From: Longispora sp047121295
GTDB taxonomy: Bacteria; Actinomycetota; Actinomycetes; Mycobacteriales; Micromonosporaceae
Length of the DNA: 64,000 nt
Direction of reading: 5' to 3'
Assembly: GCF_047121295.1 (NCBI RefSeq)
Contig: NZ_CP139447.1
Coordinates: 7,515,412-7,579,411, forward strand
In this document: one piece after another, positions 1 to 6,556 of the stretch
How the letters are laid out: every line of letters begins with the position of its first letter
Numbering within the stretch: position 1 is the first letter of the stretch
Notes under the pieces: model-generated
Databases searched by the model: none
Told to the model about the DNA's origin: nothing
What the model saw: only the letters and a program-made list of their open reading frames with translations
Translations under genes and position numbers: made by a program

Positions 1-768
1 CGGCGGGGCGAACCGGTCGCCGTACGCCGCCTGGAGGGTGCGCGCGATGTCGAGCCGGACGTCGAGCCCGACGACGTCGGTGAGCTCCAGCGGACCCATC
101 GGGTGCTTGTACCCGAGCTTCATGGCCTTGTCGATGTCGGCGGCGCTGGCCACGCCGTCCTCGAGCATCCGGATCGCCTCCAGGCCGAGCATGACGCCGA
201 GCCGGGAGGTGGCGAAACCGGGCATGTCCCGGACCACGACCGGGTCCTTGCCGAGCCGGTCGGCGACGATCAGGGCCCGCTCGCGCGCGTCGGCGGAGGT
301 GTCGTCGGCGAGGACGATCTCCAGCAGCGGCATCGCGAACACCGGGTTGAAGAAGTGCAGCCCGCAGAGCACGGACGGGTCGGGCAGGCCCTCGGCGAGC
401 GAGGAGATCGCGATGGACGAGGTGTTCGTGGCCAGCAGTGCCGGCTTGAGCGCGGCGGCGGCGGCCAGCACACTCCGCTTGAGCTCCAGCCGCTCGGGGA
501 CGGCCTCGACGATCACCGACGGGTCGGGCGCGACCTCGTCCAGCGACCGGACGAGGTGCAGCCGCTCGGCGGCCCCGTCGGCCTCGAGCTGCGACAGCTT
601 GCCCCGGGCGACGGCCTTGGCCCACAGGTCCCGCAGGCCGGCGACCGCGGCGGGCCCCCGGTCAGGGTCGGGCTCGACGAGCGAGACGACATACCCGGCC
701 CCGGCGGCGACGTACGCGATTCCCGCGCCCATCGTCCCGGCCCCGATCACCACGAAGCGTTCCAGCAT
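1..768 (-). CDS. 3-hydroxyacyl-CoA (3-hydroxybutyryl-CoA) dehydrogenase, partial
   Basis: NAD-dependent oxidation of 3-hydroxyacyl-CoA to 3-ketoacyl-CoA in beta-oxidation or butyrate-type metabolism (family knowledge). The reading frame is open from an ATG at 768 to the window edge, giving 256 codons of a family usually about 280-290 residues long, so only the C-terminal end is missing. The N-terminal dinucleotide motif GAGTMG is at residues 9-14, the NTSS stretch at 115-118, HFFNP with the catalytic-type histidine at 138-142, and the C-terminal helical domain shows HPMGPLELTDVVGLD at 222-236. A multi-half-site palindrome lies 72-99 bp upstream and is the likely operator. Assignment to the family is firm; chain-length preference is not visible. 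Confidence 0.9.
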   Translation of the reverse strand, partial: MLERFVVIGAGTMGAGIAYVAAGAGYVVSLVEPDPDRGPAAVAGLRDLWAKAVARGKLSQLEADGAAERLHLVRSLDEVAPDPSVIVEAVPERLELKRSVLAAAAALKPALLATNTSSIAISSLAEGLPDPSVLCGLHFFNPVFAMPLLEIVLADDTSADARERALIVADRLGKDPVVVRDMPGFATSRLGVMLGLEAIRMLEDGVASAADIDKAMKLGYKHPMGPLELTDVVGLDVRLDIARTLQAAYGDRFAPP

Positions 769-839
769 GAGCCCGATTCTGCCCGGCCCGGGATCGGCCC
801 CGCCATGACCCCCGCCACGGGGTACCAAAGTCATGTCCT

Positions 840-867
840 TGCATTCAATGCACGTGCATATTGTGCA
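840..867. promoter_or_regulatory. Probable operator with four TGCA half-sites
   Basis: TGCA occurs at 840-843, 849-852, 855-858 and 864-867 (steps 9, 6, 9), centred on the perfect 12-bp palindrome ATGCACGTGCAT at 848-859. The two 15-bp halves are mirror-related. It lies upstream of the hydroxyacyl-CoA dehydrogenase gene and just beyond the end of the PrsW gene. The same 12-mer recurs at 25765-25776. A MarR- or TetR-type regulator is inferred; no such gene is adjacent. Confidence 0.6.
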
Positions 868-876
868 GGTGCGCGG

Positions 877-2208
877 TCAGCCGCCGCCCAGCCGGCGGAT
901 CACCACGGCCAGCGCGACCGCCCCCACCACCACCAGCACGACCCGGAACAGCAACCCGTTCCAGTGCACCCGGTGCCGGACCTCCGTCGGCGCGGCGGCG
1001 TCGGAGATCCCCAGCCCGAGCATCCGGCCCCGGAGCATCCGGACCTCCTGCTCGCGCCGTTCCACCACGGCCACCGGATCGCGGAACCGGCCGGCGACGT
1101 CGTAGACGGTCCCGGCCGGGTTGCCCTGCGCCCGGCTGATCGCGACCGCCAGCTTGGCCTGGGCCATCTGCAACCGGCGGACCAGCAGCTGCGCCTTGAG
1201 CCCGCCGCGCGCCTTCGCGTACCGCCGGGCCGCGTGCCGCCGCCGCGCGTGGCACAGCGTGTCGATCTCCCCGGGGGTGGCCAGTCCAGGATCCTCGAGC
1301 TTCAGAAGGGTGTCCGCGTAATACCGGGACTCGCTGCGTTTCGCGGCCCCCACCAGCACGAGCACGAGCAGCAGCCCCGGTAGCCCCTTGATCAACAGGA
1401 CGGCCGCGATCCCGCCGAGCCCGCCGCCGAACCCGTTGATCAGCAGCGGGGAGTTCCAGACGAAGTGCAGGCCCCAGGCGCCGACGAAGGCGCACGCCGC
1501 GATGCCGAGCCGCCGCCACCAGGGCCGGCGGACGGCGACCAGCGCGTACCCGATGCCGGCCCCCGCCAGCGCCGTGAACATCGTGTGGCTCCACAACCCG
1601 GACAGGAACCCCCGGACCAGGAACGTCGCGACCACCGGGGACACCGTGTCGCCGTTGCCGGAGATGGCGACGGCGTACATGGCGTACATGAAGTTCTCGA
1701 CGAGCTGGAAGCCGAGGCCGACGAAGGCCCCGTACACGACGCCGTCGACGACGCTGTTGAGCTGGCCTTTCGCCAGCAGCACGATCATGATCACGCCGAG
1801 GAACTTGGCCGGCTCCTCGATCGTGGGGCCGACGATCGCCGGGGACCACTGGTCGGAGAACGCCGGCGAGATCAGCTTGGCGAGGATGCCCTGCAGCGCC
1901 TGGCCGCCGGTCACCCCGACGGCCGTGGCGGCCAGCCCGCCCCAGGCCAGGGCGGTGCCGATCAGCGAGACCGGTTCCGGTTCGAGGTAGTCGAGGCCGG
2001 TGACCAGCAGGGTGTACGGGATCGCGTACAGCCCGAACAGCACCACGGCCAGCGCTGCGGCCCGGGGGTAGTTGACGAAGTTCGGGTACCCGAACTTCCC
2101 GATCTGCCACGCCCCGTAGCCGATCACGACGATGGTCAGCCACAGCGCGGGGCTGCGCCAGGTGACCCTGCGGTGCCCGCTCTGCATGGGCCGGACGGCG
2201 GCGGTCAC
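877..2208 (-). CDS. PrsW-family intramembrane metalloprotease
   Basis: Predicted multi-pass membrane protease of 443 residues. The PrsW hallmark is visible: the EEPAK segment at 131-135, followed by the VDGVVYGAFVGLGFQLVEN segment at about 154-172, and further conserved histidines in HTMF and in GLHFVWNS. About eight hydrophobic stretches are present, followed by a polar, Arg/Lys-rich cytoplasmic-looking tail with a final hydrophobic segment near the C-terminus. PrsW proteins cleave membrane anti-sigma factors in Bacillus; the substrate here is unknown. The GTG start overlaps the stop of the upstream gene by 4 bp (GTGA), so the two are co-translated. An alternative ATG exists at 2187. Confidence 0.85.
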   Translation of the reverse strand: MTAAVRPMQSGHRRVTWRSPALWLTIVVIGYGAWQIGKFGYPNFVNYPRAAALAVVLFGLYAIPYTLLVTGLDYLEPEPVSLIGTALAWGGLAATAVGVTGGQALQGILAKLISPAFSDQWSPAIVGPTIEEPAKFLGVIMIVLLAKGQLNSVVDGVVYGAFVGLGFQLVENFMYAMYAVAISGNGDTVSPVVATFLVRGFLSGLWSHTMFTALAGAGIGYALVAVRRPWWRRLGIAACAFVGAWGLHFVWNSPLLINGFGGGLGGIAAVLLIKGLPGLLLVLVLVGAAKRSESRYYADTLLKLEDPGLATPGEIDTLCHARRRHAARRYAKARGGLKAQLLVRRLQMAQAKLAVAISRAQGNPAGTVYDVAGRFRDPVAVVERREQEVRMLRGRMLGLGISDAAAPTEVRHRVHWNGLLFRVVLVVVGAVALAVVIRRLGGG

Positions 2209-2726
2209 CCGAACCTCAACCCTGCGAGGCTCTGCTCCACGGCCCCGACCTGCTCGGCGAGCGCCGTGCCGCTGACGGTGATCTGGACGCCGATCCCGTT
2301 GGCCACGTACGCGGCGTAGATGCCGTCCCGGCCCGTGGACGAGAACGTGCCGCGCAGGCCCCGGACCCCCGCGTCGGTGTGCACCTCGCGCGCGTCGCCG
2401 GTGACCTGGACGCCGCGCTGGTTCTGCACCCGGGTGCGCAGCCGGCCGGCGAGCCCGTCGACCCCGTCGGAGGTGGTCTTCGCCTCGGCCCGGAAGTCGA
2501 GCCCGTGCAGGACGAGGGCGAGCACGCCCCGGTTGGGCAGGGTGCGGGTGACGTCGACCCGGGCGCCCACGGGTGGGGTGATGGTCACCCCGTACCCGAT
2601 GGCCAGCTCCTGGCCGGCGGGCAGCGAACGCTCTGCGGGCAGGGCCCGGTTGACGGCCGGTAATCCGAACAGGAGAGCCGCCAGCACGGCGAAAACCGCA
2701 AGTGTCCCAAGCAGGTTCGCACGCAC
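2205..2726 (-). CDS. Membrane-anchored hypothetical protein
   Basis: A 173-residue protein with one N-terminal hydrophobic segment (about residues 5-23, LLGTLAVFAVLAALLFGL) followed by a predicted extracytoplasmic domain without motifs I recognise. The GTG at 2726 is chosen because it is preceded by GGGGAGG at a 4-nt spacing and puts the membrane segment directly at the N-terminus; the open frame continues further upstream but the extra residues look non-coding. It is the first gene of a two-gene unit, and its TGA overlaps the start of the PrsW-like protease by 4 bp. A link to membrane stress or to the protease is inferred from that coupling only. Confidence 0.65.
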   Translation of the reverse strand: MRANLLGTLAVFAVLAALLFGLPAVNRALPAERSLPAGQELAIGYGVTITPPVGARVDVTRTLPNRGVLALVLHGLDFRAEAKTTSDGVDGLAGRLRTRVQNQRGVQVTGDAREVHTDAGVRGLRGTFSSTGRDGIYAAYVANGIGVQITVSGTALAEQVGAVEQSLAGLRFG

Positions 2727-2868
2727 TCGGCCTCCCCTACCGGTAGCGGCGTAATCGCTGAGGGTGAGCCTACCGTGTCCGGCCCCCAGGTTGGAGCCCC
2801 GACACAATCCACTCTTTCCGGGAACCGCCCCCTGCACACCACACTGTGCACACGCTCCCGTGCACAAA

Positions 2869-2994
2869 GTGCCGCTGGTGACCTACCTGGTCGTGGCCGT
2901 GGGCAGCGCGGCCCTCGCGTTCGCCAGCACCCTGGTGCCGGGCCGGCTGGCGCTGCGGGCCAACCCGGCGGACACGATGGGCGCCCGCCAGTAG
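2869..2994 (+). pseudogene. C-terminal remnant of an FtsX/MacB-type ABC permease
   Basis: About 41 codons read VPLVTYLVVAVGSAALAFAS followed by LVPGRLALRANPADTMGARQ and a TAG stop. This is the last transmembrane segment plus the P-x-R-x-A-L-x-x-x-P-A-x-x-M tail typical of FtsX-domain permeases. Nothing upstream in the same frame resembles the rest of such a protein, and there is no partner ATPase gene or convincing ribosome binding site. The remnant still runs into a strong hairpin at 3000-3030. It is best read as the end of a gene whose body has been deleted. Confidence 0.65.
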
Positions 2995-2999
2995 CCGAC

Positions 3000-3030
3000 C
3001 GGCGGCGCCCTCCTCGCGGGGGCGCCGCCG
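3000..3030 (+). terminator. Hairpin after the permease remnant
   Basis: CGGCGGCGCC at 3000-3009 pairs perfectly with GGCGCCGCCG at 3021-3030 around an 11-nt loop. There is no long T-run. It directly follows the stop of the decayed permease and was probably that gene's terminator. Confidence 0.55.
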
Positions 3031-3080
3031 TGATCTTCATGCACCTCGGTAGCCAGAACGACCACACCGCATGAAGATCA
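3031..3080. repeat. Palindromic intergenic element
   Basis: TGATCTTCATGC at 3031-3042 is matched perfectly by GCATGAAGATCA at 3069-3080, enclosing 26 bases. The arms are AT-richer than their surroundings, and the element abuts the preceding hairpin. It resembles a REP-type or small non-autonomous element more than a terminator. No second full copy is in the window. Confidence 0.5.
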
Positions 3081-3186
3081 AACCCATTTTCCGGTTACGG
3101 CGACACCTGCCCCGGTCTCCACCGGTGACTCCCGTCCACGGCCGGCGGGGCAGCGGAACCAGGGCAGCCGTCCCTACCATCGGGAG

Positions 3187-3675
3187 ATGCAGAACCCGCC
3201 GGCCGCGTTCGTCGCCGTCCTCGCCCTCGTCTCACTGGCGTTGCTGGCCCTGCCCGTGGGGGTGATCGTCGCCGGCGTGCGGCAACGTCGCCGCAACCGC
3301 CGGTTCCGCGACACCGCGCGGCCGGCCACCGCGACCGTCCTGGACAACCAGATGGTCTCGGGCCCGGGCAGCCGGATCTACTTCCGTCCCGTGGTCCGCT
3401 TCGCGACCGACAGCGGCACCGAGGTCACGAGCACCGCGGCGCAACAGCTGTCCTCGGGCATCGTGGGCTCGACGATGGCGGTCCTCTACGACCCGGCGGA
3501 TCCGTCCCGGGTCGAGGCGGCCTCGGGTACGGGACCCAACGGGACGGCCGCGATCATCATCGGCGTGGTCGGCCTGGCGTTCGCGTTGACGTTCGTTCTC
3601 GTGGTGGGCGACGCGCTCGCCGTCCTCCCGTGGTCGGAGGCCGCCGACTGCCCACCGGGCTTCCACACCTGCTGA
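3187..3675 (+). CDS. DUF3592-type membrane protein
   Basis: A 162-residue protein with a hydrophobic segment near residues 8-31, a basic stretch RQRRRNRR, and a small domain containing the pattern ATVLDNQ…YFRPVVRFATDSGTEV…VLYDPADPSRVE that is characteristic of DUF3592. A second hydrophobic segment follows at about 118-145. Function is unknown for the family. It stands alone between the palindromic element and the convergent MmpL gene. The C-terminal tail carries two cysteines (CPPGFHTC). Confidence 0.75.
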   Translation: MQNPPAAFVAVLALVSLALLALPVGVIVAGVRQRRRNRRFRDTARPATATVLDNQMVSGPGSRIYFRPVVRFATDSGTEVTSTAAQQLSSGIVGSTMAVLYDPADPSRVEAASGTGPNGTAAIIIGVVGLAFALTFVLVVGDALAVLPWSEAADCPPGFHTC

Positions 3676-3729
3676 ACCTGTTGCCGAAGGGGCCACGCCA
3701 CGTCACCCGCACGGCGCGGCCCCTCGCAG

Positions 3730-5847
3730 TCACCTCTGGAGCACCGGCTCCTCGACCAGCACGTCGGCCGGGGTCGGGCGGTGGCCCGGCCACCACGACG
3801 ACCCGCCGAACAGGACGGTCGCCGCCGGGACCAGCACGAGCGACACCACGAACGCGACCAGCGCGATCCCCAGGGTCACGGCGAAGCCCATCTCCGCGAA
3901 GAACGACACCCCGGAGATCAGGAGCGATCCGAAGGTACCCATCAGAATGATCGCGGCCGCCGCCACCGACGGCCCGGCGTGCTCGATGGCCAACGCCGCG
4001 GCGTCCCGGGGGTTCCGGCCCTCCCGTAGTTCCTCGCGGATCCTGGCGGTGACCAGGATGTTGTAGTCGGTCCCGATGGCCGTGACGAACAGGTACATGA
4101 TGATCGGGAGCATGAACATCAGGCCGCCGTGCCCGAGCGCGCCCTGGAAGACGTACACGGTCGCGCCGAGGGTGGCGAGGAAGCCGAGCACCACGAAGAC
4201 CACGAGGTAGAGCGGCGCGACCATGGCGCGGAGCAGGCCGCCGAGGATCAGCAGGAACAGCAGGCCGGCCACCGGGAAGATGACGCTGAGGTCCCGGTTG
4301 GTGATCTCCCTGATGTCCGCGAACGTGCTGGTCATGCCGCCGACGGAGACCTGGGTGCCGGCCGGGGCCGCGTGTTCGGCCGCAGTCCGGAGAGCCGGAA
4401 TGGAGTCCATCGCCGCAGTCTCATAAGGCGAGGACCACAGGACCAGCGGGAGCTGGGCCACCTTGCCGTCGGAGGACACCGTGGGCGGCATCGGGCCGGC
4501 GACCCCGGCGGCGGTGGACATCGCCGCGACGAACTTCTGCAGCTCGGCGGGGGCCAGCGGGTGGTCGGACTTCAGGTACACCTGGGTCGGGTTGGCCACG
4601 CCGGCCGGGAAGTTCTTCCCGAGGTCTCCGAACGCCGTGGTGGCCTCCATCTTCGCCGGCAGCTGGGCGAGCGGGTCGAACTGGGCCTTGAAGCCGAGCG
4701 CCCCGGCCGCGAGTACGCCGAGCAGCACCAGCGAGCCGACCAGCGCGACGGCCGGGCGGTGCGCGACGAACCGGCCGAGCCGGGCGAACCCGGGGTGCCC
4801 CTTGCCGTCGGCCCTGGTCCTCGTCGGCCAGAACACCTTCTCGCCGAGCAGGGTGATGATGGCCGGCACCAGGGTGAGCGCGGCGAGCAGCATCACGAAC
4901 ACGCCGATGGCCAGCGAGGGGCCGAGCGTGGTGAAGAAGCCGAGCAGCGCCAGGACCAGCGCGCCGAACGCCGCGATCACGGCGAACGCCGCCGAGGAGA
5001 TGGCCTCGCCGACCTTGTCGACGGCCGCGACGATGGCCTCGCGCGGGGTGTCGCCGGCCCGGAGCCGTTCGCGGTAGCGGAACAGCAGGAACAGGATGTA
5101 GTCCGTCCCGATGCCGAAGAGGACCACGGTCATCAGGGTCTGGACCTCGGTACCGATCTGGAAGTCGAAGGTCTTCGCCGCGATCGCGACCAGCGCCTGG
5201 GAGATGCCGTAGACGACGCCGACGGACACCAGGGGCAGCAGCGAGGCGACCGGGCTGCGGAAGATGACCAGCAGCAGGATGACGATCAGTCCGAGGGTGG
5301 CCAGGGTGACGATCTTCTCGGCGTCGGCCATGGCCTTGGTGTTGTCCACGTCGATGCCGGCCTCGCCGGTCATGCCGGCCTTCAGCGGGCCGCCCCTGAG
5401 CGCGTCGGCGGTCTGGGTGCGCAGCGTGGCCACGGCGTCGTGCACCTTCTCGTCGCGGGCCGCGCCCTCGAACTGCACGACGAGCAGCGCGCCCCTGCCG
5501 TTCGGCGCGACGGTCTGCGCGGGGTCGAAGAGCACCCCGGTCACGGCCGGGGCCTTCAACTTCTGCGAAAGCTGCCCGATCGCGGCCAGGTCCGCCTGGT
5601 CCAGGGTCCCGCCGTCGGCCCGCTGGACGTGGATGACGCCGGTGGCGCCCTTCGTGAACCCGGCTTCCTTCGCCACCGCCGCCGCCTGGGCCGACTGCGC
5701 CGACGAAGGCAGGAACGCGCTCTGATCCGAGTTCGTCACCGACTTCAGGCTCGGCGCCGCCGCGATGACCGCGACCGCGACGAGCAGCCAGGTGGCGATG
5801 ACCAGCCATGGCCTGCGAGCCACCCCGCGCCCGATTGCTGCGAACAT
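3730..5847 (-). CDS. MmpL/RND-superfamily transporter
   Basis: Predicted proton-driven exporter of 705 residues, a usual length for actinobacterial MmpL proteins. It starts with a membrane helix (RPWLVIATWLLVAVAVIAA), then an extracytoplasmic domain, and has two MMPL modules, each with several helices. The GTDY signatures associated with the proton relay are present in both halves (GTDYILFLLFRYRERLRAG and GTDYNILVTARIREELREG). The ATG at 5847 is preferred because GGGGAGG lies 6 nt upstream; an in-frame ATG at 5853 sits directly against that sequence. A divergent tetR 71 bp away shares the promoter region and probably represses it. Substrate (lipid or drug) cannot be read from sequence. Confidence 0.9.
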   Translation of the reverse strand: MFAAIGRGVARRPWLVIATWLLVAVAVIAAAPSLKSVTNSDQSAFLPSSAQSAQAAAVAKEAGFTKGATGVIHVQRADGGTLDQADLAAIGQLSQKLKAPAVTGVLFDPAQTVAPNGRGALLVVQFEGAARDEKVHDAVATLRTQTADALRGGPLKAGMTGEAGIDVDNTKAMADAEKIVTLATLGLIVILLLVIFRSPVASLLPLVSVGVVYGISQALVAIAAKTFDFQIGTEVQTLMTVVLFGIGTDYILFLLFRYRERLRAGDTPREAIVAAVDKVGEAISSAAFAVIAAFGALVLALLGFFTTLGPSLAIGVFVMLLAALTLVPAIITLLGEKVFWPTRTRADGKGHPGFARLGRFVAHRPAVALVGSLVLLGVLAAGALGFKAQFDPLAQLPAKMEATTAFGDLGKNFPAGVANPTQVYLKSDHPLAPAELQKFVAAMSTAAGVAGPMPPTVSSDGKVAQLPLVLWSSPYETAAMDSIPALRTAAEHAAPAGTQVSVGGMTSTFADIREITNRDLSVIFPVAGLLFLLILGGLLRAMVAPLYLVVFVVLGFLATLGATVYVFQGALGHGGLMFMLPIIMYLFVTAIGTDYNILVTARIREELREGRNPRDAAALAIEHAGPSVAAAAIILMGTFGSLLISGVSFFAEMGFAVTLGIALVAFVVSLVLVPAATVLFGGSSWWPGHRPTPADVLVEEPVLQR

Positions 5848-5863
5848 GTCCATCCTCCCCAAT

Positions 5864-5897
5864 CTGGCACGCCGTGCCACAAGACACAGCGTGCCAC
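5864..5897. promoter_or_regulatory. TetR operator between mmpL-like and tetR genes
   Basis: TGGCAC-GCC-GTGCCA at 5865-5879 is a perfect inverted repeat. On the minus strand TGTGGCACG occurs twice 17 bp apart, so two operator units lie in tandem. The position between the divergent transporter and tetR genes fits autorepression plus control of the exporter. Confidence 0.65.
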
Positions 5898-5917
5898 ATG
5901 AAGTTCCGTGACACCAT

Positions 5918-6556
5918 GTGAGCGTGACGACAGAGCTGGAACGCCCGAGTGAGCCCGGACGCCGGGAGCGCAAGAAGCAGGAGACCCGGCGGGCCCTGGA
6001 GAACGCGGCGCTGCGGCTGTTCGCCGAACAGGGCTACGAGCAGACCACGATCGAGGACATCGCCGAGGCGGCCGACGTGGCGGTGCGGACATTCTTCCGG
6101 TACTTCTCGTCCAAGCAGCACGTCCTCTTCGGCGACGTCGCGCACGACATCACCAACCGGCTCCGGGCCAGCTTCGAGGCCCGGCCGGCCGACGAGCCGG
6201 CGATCGAGGCGGTGCGCAACGCGCTGGACGCCCTGGCGTTCGACGCGGAGGAGCAGCAGCGGCAGATCGGCGCGCGCCTGGACCTGATGGCGCGGCAGCC
6301 GGCCCTGCTCGGGTCCTACTACGCGGTGTTCGCCGAGCTCACGGACGTGGTGGCGGAGTACGCGGCCCGGCACAGCGGGCACGACGTCAACGACATGTTC
6401 CCCCGACTGCTGGCCGTGGCGGCGATCGGTTCGGCCCAGGCGGCACTCAGCGTCTGGCACGCCGGGCGGGGCGCGGCGGGCCAGACGCTGGACGACCTGT
6501 GCAGGGAGAGCTACGACACCCTGATCTCAGGGCTCAATCCACTCAGCCCCCGTTGA
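5918..6556 (+). CDS. TetR-family transcriptional regulator
   Basis: A 212-residue regulator. The N-terminal helix-turn-helix is visible: RRALENAALRLFAEQGYEQT, then TIEDIAEAADVAVRTFFRYF and SSKQHVLF, at about residues 24-70. The C-terminal ligand domain is of the MftR-like length class but has no distinctive residues I can assign. The GTG at 5918 is used; GTG at 5924 is possible and neither has a clear Shine-Dalgarno sequence, so the message may be almost leaderless. It is divergent from the MmpL gene with operator-like repeats between them. Its 3' end overlaps the convergent metallopeptidase-like gene by 14 bp. Confidence 0.88.
   Translation: MSVTTELERPSEPGRRERKKQETRRALENAALRLFAEQGYEQTTIEDIAEAADVAVRTFFRYFSSKQHVLFGDVAHDITNRLRASFEARPADEPAIEAVRNALDALAFDAEEQQRQIGARLDLMARQPALLGSYYAVFAELTDVVAEYAARHSGHDVNDMFPRLLAVAAIGSAQAALSVWHAGRGAAGQTLDDLCRESYDTLISGLNPLSPR

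Noticed and set aside
103..1383. Long plus-strand open frame opposite the hydroxyacyl-CoA dehydrogenase and PrsW genes
   Set aside because: His/Arg/Gly/Pro-rich low-complexity translation typical of the antisense of GC-rich genes; the minus-strand genes carry clear family motifs.
4129..5901. 590-codon plus-strand frame inside the MmpL gene
   Set aside because: Shadow frame: no hydrophobic or domain structure, and the opposite strand encodes a complete MmpL transporter.
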